Of a stretch of 50,550 bases of DNA, positions 33,009-41,267 are shown piece after piece. The notes below the pieces were generated by a model. That model had not been told where the DNA came from, did no database searches, and was given only the letters and a program-made list of their open reading frames with translations. Each line of letters starts with the position of its first letter. The stretch's first letter is position 1. The stretch comes from Acidimicrobiaceae bacterium (GTDB lineage Bacteria > Actinomycetota > Acidimicrobiia > Acidimicrobiales > RAAP-2), in contig JANXXO010000096.1 of NCBI GenBank assembly GCA_025350565.1, forward strand, positions 1 to 50,550, read 5' to 3'. A program made the position numbers and the translations under genes.

Positions 33009-33267
33009 AGTTGTCTCCGGATCTCGCTCATACGCGACCTCTTCGATCCAGCCACGTCTGCTCAGCGTATCTAGAATCCCATGAATTCATTCACAGCCAG
33101 ATGAGTTGTGACGACCCGCACTCATGGACCCAATGCGGCAGAGTAATGAGATATCGAGGAGTGGCGCACCAAGGTCGACGCGTGCGGGACCGCATCGTCG
33201 ACGGGACCGCAACCGAGTGCTCCGAAGTAGAGGGTTGGCAGTGGCGTGACGACCAGCGTAGAGGGAT
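33009..33267. other. Non-coding spacer
   Basis: No convincing gene is seen. A 10-base palindrome ATGAATTCAT occurs at 33081-33090. The local base composition is less GC-rich than in the neighbouring operons. Confidence 0.3.
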
Positions 33268-33805
33268 ATGAGAAGGAATCGACACGGCTCGGCCGTGACG
33301 GAATTCATCAGCCACACCGAGGTGATGACGACGCGCGCCTTCGACGCGCGGATGCCGTTGGTCTTTGACGCCTTGACCATTCCCGAGCAGGTGCGCGTCC
33401 ACTTCAGCCCCGATCCGGAGCCGCTCCATCGCTGCGACATTGATCTACGGGTGGGCGGGACGTACTACTACGCCTGGAATGCCCCCAACGGGGTTGAATG
33501 CTCTTTTCGTGGCACCTTGATGGGAGATTGTCCGGCCGACGAGGCTCGTGGCGACGTGGTTGTTCGAGGGGTGGCCCGACGACGAGGCACTCGAGACGAT
33601 GACGCTGGCCGAAGAACTCGGCGTCACCACGATGACGGACGTGTTGCGATTCAAGGATCGCGCCAGTCTCGGGGACCACTTTCGAGGTGACCTGCAAGTT
33701 ATGCAGACGAGTTACGACCAGCTCGAAGACTTCGTGCTGGCGTTGGCGGAATCGCTCGACGACCCGAGCGAGAACCTCAGCCCGGAGTCACTCGACGGCC
33801 ATTGA
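33268..33805 (+). pseudogene. SRPBCC (AHSA1-type) protein with one frameshift
   Basis: Two consecutive frames together read as a SRPBCC/AHSA1 protein: the first gives RAFDARMPLVFDALTIPEQV and VGGTYYYAWNAPNGVECSFRGTL, the second continues with RPTRLVATWLFEGWPDDEAL and a C-terminal helix. Removing one G from the GGG at 33522-33524 joins them into a 178-residue protein of normal length. Family members are hydrophobic-ligand-binding or Hsp90-activator-like proteins of varied function. The start may be ATG 33268 or ATG 33325. The single indel could be a true mutation or a sequence error; three other broken genes lie within 3 kb. Confidence 0.75.
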
Positions 33806-34082
33806 CCTTCGAGGAGAGAATGCCCGCTTTGGACGTGCCCGTCATGGCGTCGCCCTCCACCACCACGTCGAATTTCAGCGTAAGGCGCATGGGGGTGGTC
33901 ACCGCCTGGCTCCACGTCAGGCGATCACCGTCGGCGTGAGCGTCTTGGAAATCGACCGACTCGGCATCCGAGCGTGCGACCCCCGTAATCACACCGTCGG
34001 ACTCGGCGATTTCGAAGACGACCGCCATCTTTCCAATCGGTGTGTCAAGCGTCACGTCCCACGTACCGGTGAAGGTTGGCAT
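33777..34082 (-). CDS. Small conserved hypothetical beta-strand-rich protein
   Basis: The 101-residue protein starts MPTFTGTWDVTLDTPIGKM and continues as alternating strands (VVFEIAESDGVITGVA, DRLTWSQAVTTPMRLTLKFD, AMTGTSKAG). It looks like a small lipocalin-like beta barrel of unknown function; similar 'GTWD...TPIGK...GTSKAG' sequences occur as stand-alone proteins in other bacteria. I chose ATG 34082, 8 bases after AAAGGA; a longer open frame exists upstream. It overlaps the 3' end of the broken SRPBCC gene tail-to-tail by 29 bases. No signal peptide is seen. One of the few intact genes of the 31.9-35.3 kb patch. Confidence 0.7.
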   Translation of the reverse strand: MPTFTGTWDVTLDTPIGKMAVVFEIAESDGVITGVARSDAESVDFQDAHADGDRLTWSQAVTTPMRLTLKFDVVVEGDAMTGTSKAGILSSKVNGRRVTPG

Positions 34083-34127
34083 AAGAACAGTCCTTTTCGT
34101 TTCAGTTGAAGTCCTCGAAGGTGCTCG

Positions 34128-34400
34128 CACAAAACGACGTGAACTTCTCCCTAGAGTACCTCTGGATCGAAGCAATCACGGCCGATCGTCGCCCGCCAGT
34201 GCTCGCGGACAACATCGAACCTCTCATGTCCGAACGCCCGCACGGCGTGTTCACACGTCAAGTGCTCCTGGGGGACAACCTCGACACCAGTAAAATCGTC
34301 GCGCAGTACACCGAAGGCGTCGTGACGCTGGCGATACCCGTCGCGGAAGAAGCGAAGTCGCGGAGAATTGACGTTCGACACGAGTCGTCGACGACGGAAA
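34128..34400 (+). pseudogene. Hsp20/alpha-crystallin remnant
   Basis: The C-terminal part of an Hsp20 small heat-shock protein is clear: SERPHGVFTRQVLLGDNLDT, IVAQYTEGVVTLAIPVAEE and AKSRRIDV, with the end of the alpha-crystallin domain. Upstream, the expected FDLPGV...ER..LTV region is present only as short pieces in different frames (VNF, LPRVPLDRSN, TADRRPPVLADN), and the N-terminal ~30 residues with the start are missing. The open frame continues past the normal Hsp20 end into unrelated sequence. It is a truncated and frameshifted remnant, not a working chaperone gene. Confidence 0.75.
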
Positions 34401-34643
34401 TCGCTCCGCAATCTCAAGTTCCGGTGTGGCTGGCGGCGGGAACGTCCGCCGGCCACACCGGGGCCGACGAATACATTTTCCACGCGCATCGAATTGAGTT
34501 TTTGGTTTCGTGGCCATCGATTTGGCGCTGTTGGTGGGACCTCGTGCCGTCCGGTGCTCGGAAGCTGACCGCGGGATCATCGCAGTTTGCGTCGGCGTTG
34601 GCAGTGACGTTAAGGTCGAGCGAAATGTAGGCGTTCCTAGCGA

Positions 34644-35012
34644 ATGGACGGGTTCTGCATGTCGAAGGCCGAAATCGATGTCTACCTCGCCTCCCTCGAT
34701 GAACCGAAGCGCGGCACCCTCGAAGTGATGAGGGAGAGAATTCTCGAAATCCTCCCCGAGGCCCAACAGTGCATTGCCTACGGCGTGCCGGCTTTCAGAG
34801 TGCAGGGCAAAGTGATTGCAGGCTTTGCTGCTTTCAAGAACCACCTGAGCTATCTGCCGCACAGTGGGTCGGTGTTTCGCGAACTCGGCGACGACGTTGC
34901 ACACTACAAGACGTCCTCAGGCGCTCTCCAGTTTCCCATCGACACGCCTTTACCGAAAGCCCTGGTGAAACGGCTCATAGCAGTGCGCCAAGAACAAGCC
35001 TTCGGTCCTTGA
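34644..35012 (+). CDS. DUF1801 / YdhG-like iron-chaperone-family protein
   Basis: The intact 122-residue protein matches the DUF1801 (YdhG_co) family, whose frataxin-like fold includes the Bacillus YdhG/Fra protein. Motifs are IDVYLASLDEPKRGTLEVMR, QQCIAYGVPAFRVQGKVIAGFAAFKNHLSYLPHSG, and the end ALQFPIDTPLPKALVKRLI. The Bacillus homologue was proposed to deliver iron; whether this one does is unknown. Start is ATG 34644 or ATG 34659; neither has a clear ribosome site. Its 3' end borders the reductase remnant on the other strand. Confidence 0.85.
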   Translation: MDGFCMSKAEIDVYLASLDEPKRGTLEVMRERILEILPEAQQCIAYGVPAFRVQGKVIAGFAAFKNHLSYLPHSGSVFRELGDDVAHYKTSSGALQFPIDTPLPKALVKRLIAVRQEQAFGP

Positions 35013-35345
35013 CTGTTCGGCAACCGCGAAGAGCAGCGTCGGGGGCACTCATCGCTGACGAGACGCCGACCTCCGTCACCTTCGAGAGCGTCCACTTTTG
35101 CGCCGCCATCCAGATGTCGGCGCAATCCCTTTCGACGTCAGATTGATCAGGTCGGTTCGCAGCGGTCTCCCTGCAGACCATTGTCTCGTACATTCGACGC
35201 CCCAGGAGATAGGTGCCTACCGAGCGTTCGAGTTGGTTAATGACGGCGAACACCTCTTCGTCTGGGGCGACCCACTCAAACCCCCCGTCACAATCTCCGA
35301 CAAAGCCGTTGGAAAGGCGATGGTCGAATAAATCAGTGTCGCCAT
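35013..35345 (-). pseudogene. DHFR/RibD-C-like reductase remnant, frameshifted and truncated
   Basis: From the ATG at 35345 (GGGAG 8 bases upstream) the sequence reads ATLIYSTIA, then, after a shift best explained by one lost C, SNGFVGDCDGGFEWVAPDEEV, QLERSVGTYLLGRRMYETM and ADIWMAAQKWTLSKVTEV. This is the N-terminal 110 residues or so of the dihydrofolate-reductase-like RibD C-terminal-domain family (normal length about 180). The last third is absent, replaced by the end of the DUF1801 gene. It is a broken gene. Confidence 0.75.
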
Positions 35346-35379
35346 TCAGTGACTCCCGTTGTCGATAAGTCAGGCCCGA

Positions 35380-38300
35380 TTAACGATGCACGCGGTCATC
35401 CACCTTTTTTGCGGCTTCGAGTACTTCGTCGGGCACGACCGTGCCCGGTCGGTTGGAGGGATCGCTGACGAGGAACCGTCCGAGCACGGGAAGCTCGGTC
35501 AACGATTCAGCACGAAGCACCGCCGCGGCGACGGGCACGAAACTCTCGGCCGCAGGGTAAACGAGATAGCGGGGGAGCCACGTCGGGTGGTACTTGGAGT
35601 TGAACGTCCACAAGGTCTCGATGGGAAAGATTCCCGACAGTCGCTTGAGCGCCCATCGTTCGACTCGAGTGAAGGCGCCTTCGCCTCGTTCTCCATCGAG
35701 CACCGAACGAAAGGCGGCGAAGTTCAAACTGAGACCTTTGGCCCCTCGAGCACGCAGATGCTCAATCGTCGAACAGAGAGCGAAGTCAATCAGACCATTG
35801 GGATGCTCACCGGGATCGCGTCGCATGAGGTCTAACGAATACCCATTAATTGCCGGTGATGGGACGAACTGGCAGACAGCGGCCGGCTTGCCGTCGGGGC
35901 CGTGCACCAAGGTCAACAACAGACCCTTGTCCTTGGGATTGAAGAGGCGACCGAGCATCATCGAGAACCCTCGCTCGGCCTCACCGCGCCGCAACATCGA
36001 AATGAGTTCCACGATGTCGGTCACGCGGCTCGGGTCAATGTTGGACGGATCGAGGAACTCCACGGTGTAACCGTGACGGGCCAGACGAGTGCTCGCTTGG
36101 CGAAGGCCCTTCATCTTGCCACCGGCGAGATTGAAGGTGGGGCAGTCCACGATCGCTTCGTCACCCATGTACAGGTGGTGCAGACCGGCGGCGCGGTAGA
36201 TGGGCAGCCACTCGTCACTCGCGCCGATGACGCCAATCGTCCAACCGCGGCCTTCGGCGTACGCACGAAAAGAGCTGAATGCTTCCGAGCGCTCCGCTTC
36301 GGGCCCTATGGGGTCCGGCGAGATCAGGGCGACGCCCCCGTAGACGGCGTACGCGACCAAAGAGTCACGGAAGAAGAAGAACTGTTTGTCGTCGCGAAGG
36401 GCGAAATAGTCCAGGGTGCCGCGACCGTGTCGGCGCACAATTTCGCGCGCGCGCAGTTCGGCCAGGCGACGCTCGGAACTTCGTGCGGCCGTGGAGAGCC
36501 GGCGGTCGACCACGGGCCGGGTGAGCAGGTAGAGCGACGAGACGAAGAGCGAGATGCCGACCGCGAGTAATGAGGGATCGACGAAGTCGTTCGCGGTGTC
36601 GGGGAGCGCAATGTTGGTTTGGCCAACAAATCGCTCGATACAGGCCATCAGCACAATCCCGAAAGCGGGCAGATGGTGACGCCCCGACGACACCTCGATG
36701 CCCACCGTGGCGGCCACCAGGGCCACCAGGGCAATGAGACCGAGTCGCGGAAGGGCGGTGCGGGCGCTCGAGCGGTCGGTCGTGGCCTGGAAGTACCGAC
36801 GCTCGATGACGAGGACGCAGAGGATTGCCGCCGCGATCAGCGACGCTACGACGGTGCCACCGCGAGCGACGTGGGCGACCACGGTGACGGCGAGGACCAC
36901 GCAGGCCACCGACCAAGCCCGACGTTGCCCTCGGCGAACGCCTCGGGCCATCATGATCATGGCAATGCCGGCCACGGCCGTGAAGGCGGCGGCCGATTGG
37001 GCCACGCCGAGGGGAAGTATCGCTTGAACGTTGTGCAAGCGACTGCGCAGTGGCGGCGACGCGGTGACGATGACATTGACGAAGCCGTCGAGGAACAACA
37101 GTCCGCTCGCCCAGCGTCGCACGGTTCGCTGGCGACGTTGCTCACTCAGACGTTCGACGGTGACGGGAAAGGGATTGCCGGTCGGCCACGAACCCAGTGT
37201 GGCGGTCGTGGCGGGAGGCGCCGGTTGGACGTACGTGCCGCCCACTAAACGCTCCAGGAGTTTTGCTCGCGCGCGACGGGTCTCGCCACCGTACAGGCGA
37301 ACCTGTACGGCACTGGCCGCTTCGATCTCGATGACGCCAAGGCGTTCGACGGCCGTAAACACCGGTGGAAGTCCAAAGCGACCCCGTCGTTCTACGACCA
37401 CGGAGCGCGATGGTCCCGGCGCGGCGCATACGCCGCGGTCGAGGAAGGCGAGCGCCGGGCGAGGTGCTCCGCCGACGATGGCCCCGGCCCCACCGCGTTC
37501 GGCGTTGCGTCGCGCGAACTCCAGCGCGTCGACGTCATCGACGTGCGTGAGCGACAACGGTTCACTGTGTTCTGGCGACGCCGCGCGGCGCGCGTCGTGG
37601 TCGAATCGGCGACGAACCACCAGACCGGCGCAGCCCACCACCACCGCCTCGACCACCGCCACGATCAGGAGATTGAGAACCAGGTTGCCCCAAAACGTTC
37701 CGGCATGAGGAGTGTGGACGCGCAAGTGATGACGTGTGAAATGAAAGATGATGGCGTTCAGTGAAGTCAGCACGTCGAACAGAAGCAGCGCCACGACGGG
37801 GAACCACACCCAACCGCCGAGTCGCCGGTACAGCACCCGCGAAGCCACGAAGCGAGGCAGAGAGTTGGGGTCGTCCAGGCGGTCGGCGTCGCGGCGGTCG
37901 TTTGAGTCAGCGCGCTGCGTGTCGAACTCGCACGTGCCGGCGGCGACTGCGAGGTCGCGAACGCCGTCGACCGTGGCGACTTGCAAGATGAGGTCACTCG
38001 CAATGGTCAGTCCCACTGCTTCGAGCCGCAGGCGGGCCTCGCCGTTCGTGCGAAGTTCGTCGTCGTCGCTGCCCGGCAACACCAAGAATTGATGCGTGGG
38101 CTCCGCGGTGAAGGTGACGATCGCCTCGCGCAACGCCGGTAGCGCCGCCAACGTTGCCTCCACGAACTTGGCCAGGTCCGACGTCGGTTCCGGATGAAAG
38201 AGATTGCCCGCAACAATCACCACGGCGGCGTGGTCAATGTCGTCGAGGAGGCGAATGAGAGCCTCCACTGGCCGACTGTGCTGGTCCGACGTGGGAGAGA

Positions 38301-38394
38301 GTGAGAGGTCGCTCATCACGTAGACGTGATGGCCAAACGGAATCGGCAGCGTTTGACGCTCAGTACAACCCACGGAGTCCAGTCTCGCAGACAA
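35380..38394 (-). CDS. Pseudo-metallophosphoesterase / MprF-type lysyl-phosphatidylglycerol synthase fusion
   Basis: The 1004-residue protein has three parts. Residues 22-155 and about 285-370 resemble a calcineurin-like phosphoesterase, split by two membrane helices (about 194-219 and 236-260). Its metal motifs are lost: DxH is DLS (SDLSL), GD is GN (VAGNLF), GNHD is GSDD (LPGSDDD), and GHTH appears as GGAP. Residues about 428-628 contain several membrane helices. Residues about 640-970 form a DUF2156/MprF synthase domain (RHGRGTLDYFALRDDKQFFF, GGKMKGLRQASTRL, NFAAF, SKYHPTWLPRYLVYP), which in relatives transfers lysine or another amino acid from tRNA to phosphatidylglycerol. The start is TTG 38394 or, 21 bases later, GTG 38373; neither has a strong ribosome site. 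The synthase domain is a firm call, the phosphoesterase part moderate. Confidence 0.8.
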   Translation of the reverse strand: MSARLDSVGCTERQTLPIPFGHHVYVMSDLSLSPTSDQHSRPVEALIRLLDDIDHAAVVIVAGNLFHPEPTSDLAKFVEATLAALPALREAIVTFTAEPTHQFLVLPGSDDDELRTNGEARLRLEAVGLTIASDLILQVATVDGVRDLAVAAGTCEFDTQRADSNDRRDADRLDDPNSLPRFVASRVLYRRLGGWVWFPVVALLLFDVLTSLNAIIFHFTRHHLRVHTPHAGTFWGNLVLNLLIVAVVEAVVVGCAGLVVRRRFDHDARRAASPEHSEPLSLTHVDDVDALEFARRNAERGGAGAIVGGAPRPALAFLDRGVCAAPGPSRSVVVERRGRFGLPPVFTAVERLGVIEIEAASAVQVRLYGGETRRARAKLLERLVGGTYVQPAPPATTATLGSWPTGNPFPVTVERLSEQRRQRTVRRWASGLLFLDGFVNVIVTASPPLRSRLHNVQAILPLGVAQSAAAFTAVAGIAMIMMARGVRRGQRRAWSVACVVLAVTVVAHVARGGTVVASLIAAAILCVLVIERRYFQATTDRSSARTALPRLGLIALVALVAATVGIEVSSGRHHLPAFGIVLMACIERFVGQTNIALPDTANDFVDPSLLAVGISLFVSSLYLLTRPVVDRRLSTAARSSERRLAELRAREIVRRHGRGTLDYFALRDDKQFFFFRDSLVAYAVYGGVALISPDPIGPEAERSEAFSSFRAYAEGRGWTIGVIGASDEWLPIYRAAGLHHLYMGDEAIVDCPTFNLAGGKMKGLRQASTRLARHGYTVEFLDPSNIDPSRVTDIVELISMLRRGEAERGFSMMLGRLFNPKDKGLLLTLVHGPDGKPAAVCQFVPSPAINGYSLDLMRRDPGEHPNGLIDFALCSTIEHLRARGAKGLSLNFAAFRSVLDGERGEGAFTRVERWALKRLSGIFPIETLWTFNSKYHPTWLPRYLVYPAAESFVPVAAAVLRAESLTELPVLGRFLVSDPSNRPGTVVPDEVLEAAKKVDDRVHR

Positions 38395-38412
38395 CGCGTC
38401 GGTCCACGCCGT

Positions 38413-38418
38413 TAGCCT
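38413..38418 (+). promoter_or_regulatory. -10 box TAGCCT before the small HAD phosphatase
   Basis: TAGCCT ends 10 bases before the ATG at 38429, giving a leader of only about 3-4 bases. It lies in the very short divergent spacer with the MprF-like gene. Confidence 0.4.
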
Positions 38419-38428
38419 GAATTGCTAG

Positions 38429-38917
38429 ATGGCTCGAGACTACGTACGCGAAAATTGGCATTGGCGAACTGGGGAATTCAATTCCGGTCCGGCCGTCATC
38501 TTCGACATCGACGGAGTCTTGGCCGACGCCGCGGGGCGCCAGCACTACCTGGACTGGGGTGATTGGAAGAGTTTTTTCGACGCCTGCGGTGACGATCCGA
38601 CCATCGAAGAGATTGAGCGACTCCTCGAACTGCTCGATAAGTCCCTCAAAGTGGTCCTGCTCACCGGACGACCCCGACGGGTGCAACCTCACACCGTGGG
38701 TTGGCTTGAGCGTTATGGGCTTCGCTGGGATCTCCTCATAATGCGAGAGTACGGCGACTATTCGGGGGTTGACGAGTTCAAACGCGGCGCCCTACGCGAC
38801 CTCGTGCACGAAGGCATCGACATACGTCTCGCGCTCGATGACGACCCGAAGAATCACGCCATGTACGTGAGTGAAGGGGTGCCGTGCATCTACATCCACT
38901 CCGGCTACTACCTCTAG
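38429..38917 (+). CDS. Small HAD phosphatase, polynucleotide-kinase 3'-phosphatase-like
   Basis: The 162-residue protein is a HAD phosphatase. The nucleophile motif is FDIDGVLAD with Asp26 and Asp28, motif II is LLTGR (about 77-81), motif III Lys is in EFKRGAL, and motif IV is LALDDDPKN. The layout and the tail VPCIYIHSGYY resemble the phosphatase domain of T4 polynucleotide kinase-type proteins, which remove 3'-phosphates from nucleic acid, but the kinase domain is absent and the substrate is uncertain. It is divergent from the MprF-like gene and overlaps hemG tail-to-tail by four bases. Confidence 0.8.
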   Translation: MARDYVRENWHWRTGEFNSGPAVIFDIDGVLADAAGRQHYLDWGDWKSFFDACGDDPTIEEIERLLELLDKSLKVVLLTGRPRRVQPHTVGWLERYGLRWDLLIMREYGDYSGVDEFKRGALRDLVHEGIDIRLALDDDPKNHAMYVSEGVPCIYIHSGYYL

Positions 38918-40362
38918 TTCGCCTGGTGCAGGCGCAGCATGCTCTGCGCTTCGCGCGCGGCTCGACGGCCGGAACCAATGGAAGCGGGAATACCGACCCC
39001 GTCGTAGGCGTTGCCGCAGAGGGCCACGCAGTGAGCTTTCGCGGCCGCCTTAGCGTTGGCAATGAGAGTTTCGTGGCCCACGTAGTACTGCGGCAGCGCC
39101 TCGGACCAACGTTGCACGAGATACTCCGAGGGGAAGTCGAATCTCGTCAAGAGCGTGGCGAGTTCTTTGGCCACGCGCGCGGCCAGTGCGTCGTCGGTGA
39201 AGTCGCGCCAACGTCCGTCGTCGCTTCGACCGACGTGCGCGCGTAACAGCACGCTGTCGTCGTGTCGGAGGTGCGGCCATTTGCGGTCCAGGAAGGTCAC
39301 CGCGGTCACCATCATGGTTCCCTCGGTCCAGGCCGTGGCGAGCGGGACGAGGATCCCAGTGCCGTGTTCCGGCAACACCACTCCGGCACGCGGCACGCTG
39401 AAGGTGATCATGGCCGCACTGGCCCCCCGCACGCTGCTCAACGCTTCGAGCGCGGGATCGAGTGCCCCGAGCAGGCGAGCCACGGTGGGAGCGGGCGTGG
39501 CGAGAATAACTGCGTCGGCCGGGGTGGTGGTTGACGACGTGTCAACTTCGAAGGGATAGCTCGCCGACGGTGTTCGCCGAAGAGCGGTCACGGGAACGCC
39601 CGTGCGAACCACCACGCCGCGGCTTGTCAGTTGGCGCATTATCTCCGACGGCAGCGATCCAACCCCGGTCAGCAAGGAGTAGAACAGCGGCTCCATCACC
39701 GTCGTGGAGGCCGCACTGGCCGCGGCCGACTCGTCAGGGCGCAGCGCCTTCATGAGTGATCCGCCCTTTCGCGCCGCTTCCAGCAAGGCGGGAAAGATGG
39801 ACTGCGCGGATAGTTCGTCGATTCGACCGGCCTGAATGCCGCCAATCATTGGTTCAATGAACTGATAGGCGAGTTCGCGTCCAAGTTTGGTGCGTACAAT
39901 CTCGCCGATCGTTGTGTCGGGGCCAACCTTCAGGCGTGCGGGCATCCATTCGTCACGTCGCGCTTCGAGTCTGGCCCGCAACGTCAGTCCCTTCACCTCG
40001 CGTAATTGGCGAGACGACGTGGGAATGCCGAGCGCGAGTCCCTCCGGCAATTCGTCCAGCGCCCCTTGTAGATAGATGGACGCACCACTGGCGTCAACCG
40101 CCTCCAGGCGGTTGCTCCAACCGAGATCTCGCACGAGTTCGACGGCTTCGGGTCGCCGCGCGAGAAAACCGTCAGCGCCGAGGTCGATTGTTCGTCCGGC
40201 GAACTGGGCGGTGGCGAGTGATCCGCCCACGCGCTCGTCCGCCTCGATGACTTCGATGCGGGGCGTCGCGCCACTTGGTCCTTCGCTCCCACCGGAAAGC
40301 TCCCACGCGGCACTAAGCCCACTTATCCCCGCGCCGACAATCACCACCGAATCGCGCGCCAC
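38914..40362 (-). CDS. hemG: Protoporphyrinogen/coproporphyrinogen oxidase
   Basis: The 482-residue FAD enzyme (HemY/CgoX type) starts with VVIVGAGISGLSAAWEL (about 6-22) and has RVGGSLATAQFAGRTIDLGADGFL, the usual substrate-side loop, and a C-terminal FAD segment CGNAYDGVGIPASIGSGRRAA. In actinobacteria this enzyme oxidises coproporphyrinogen III to coproporphyrin III. The GTG start overlaps the hemH stop by one base (TAGTG). It is the last gene of the hemE-hemH-hemG operon. The older symbol hemY may be used for the same gene. Confidence 0.93.
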   Translation of the reverse strand: MARDSVVIVGAGISGLSAAWELSGGSEGPSGATPRIEVIEADERVGGSLATAQFAGRTIDLGADGFLARRPEAVELVRDLGWSNRLEAVDASGASIYLQGALDELPEGLALGIPTSSRQLREVKGLTLRARLEARRDEWMPARLKVGPDTTIGEIVRTKLGRELAYQFIEPMIGGIQAGRIDELSAQSIFPALLEAARKGGSLMKALRPDESAAASAASTTVMEPLFYSLLTGVGSLPSEIMRQLTSRGVVVRTGVPVTALRRTPSASYPFEVDTSSTTTPADAVILATPAPTVARLLGALDPALEALSSVRGASAAMITFSVPRAGVVLPEHGTGILVPLATAWTEGTMMVTAVTFLDRKWPHLRHDDSVLLRAHVGRSDDGRWRDFTDDALAARVAKELATLLTRFDFPSEYLVQRWSEALPQYYVGHETLIANAKAAAKAHCVALCGNAYDGVGIPASIGSGRRAAREAQSMLRLHQAN

Positions 40363-41267
40363 TAGGACGCGGCCAAGACAATGTGGGCGAGAAGGTTCAT
40401 GAACTCCGGGTCATCGTTGAGCGACTGCGTGCGAACCAAATTGAGGCCAATCTCGTGAGCGACGCCCTGCGCTTCGACGTCGATGTCGAAGACCACTTCC
40501 AGGTGATCACTGACGAAGCCAATGGGACACGAGACCACGTCGGTAACTCCTTCCCCACGTTTGGTGCGCAGGACCTCCAAGATGTCTGGTCCCATCCAGG
40601 GTTCGGATGTCCGTCCCGCCGACTGCCACGCGGTACCCCAGCGTTGAAGTCCGGCGAGGGTCGCCGCGCGCGCCGCACTGAGCCGGAGCTGCTCGGGATA
40701 GTCGTCACCGGAGGCCAGTATCTTCTCCGGCAACGAATGAGCCGAAAAGATGACCTCCGTCGTCGCGAGACGGTCATCGGGAATGGTGGCGAGGGCATTT
40801 CGTACGCGGCCAGCCACCAGTTCTAGGAAGCCCGGGAACTCCCACCACGCTCCGATGGCGATGAAATTTACGTCCTCGCCCAATGACGTTCGGGCTCGGT
40901 CCATGTACTGGTCGGTGGACATGGACGAGGAGTGTGGGGCGAGTACCAGTCCAATGACGGTCGCGAAACCATCGTCACGAAACGATTGGGCCGCTGCTTC
41001 GAGCAGCGGCGGTTCGTACTTCGATCCGAAGCGAACGTCGAAGCGATGGGGAGCCGCGACGTCGAGCGCGCGCGCGAGGCCGGCCACTTGGGCCGCCGTT
41101 CGTTGCGCTAAGGGTGACGTGCCGCCGATGGCGTTGTAGCGACGGGTGAGATCAGCGAGTTGCTCGCTGCTCGGCGCCCGGCCGTGGCGAATTCGGGTGT
41201 AGTAGGCCTCGACGTCGTCGGGTGTCGTGGGCGTGCCGTAGGCCATTACCAGGAGTCCGGTCTTCAT
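40362..41267 (-). CDS. hemH: Ferrochelatase (coproporphyrin III ferrochelatase)
   Basis: The 301-residue enzyme inserts Fe2+ into the porphyrin. It begins GLLVMAYGTP, has APHSSSMS (about 110-117), the catalytic His177 in FSAHSLPEKI, and the SCPIGFVSDHLEVVFDID segment with Glu257. In actinobacteria the natural substrate is coproporphyrin III, which HemQ (not in this window) then decarboxylates. The ATG overlaps the hemE stop by 4 bases. I see no cluster of C-terminal cysteines for an iron-sulfur cluster. Confidence 0.94.
   Translation of the reverse strand: MKTGLLVMAYGTPTTPDDVEAYYTRIRHGRAPSSEQLADLTRRYNAIGGTSPLAQRTAAQVAGLARALDVAAPHRFDVRFGSKYEPPLLEAAAQSFRDDGFATVIGLVLAPHSSSMSTDQYMDRARTSLGEDVNFIAIGAWWEFPGFLELVAGRVRNALATIPDDRLATTEVIFSAHSLPEKILASGDDYPEQLRLSAARAATLAGLQRWGTAWQSAGRTSEPWMGPDILEVLRTKRGEGVTDVVSCPIGFVSDHLEVVFDIDVEAQGVAHEIGLNLVRTQSLNDDPEFMNLLAHIVLAAS

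Noticed and set aside
34401..34630. Extension of the Hsp20 frame as a novel domain
   Set aside because: Composition is not protein-like and it follows a broken gene; kept only as a note in the Hsp20 finding.
35098..35331. Forward open frame of 77 codons
   Set aside because: It is antisense to the DHFR/RibD-like remnant, whose recognisable motifs explain the sequence.
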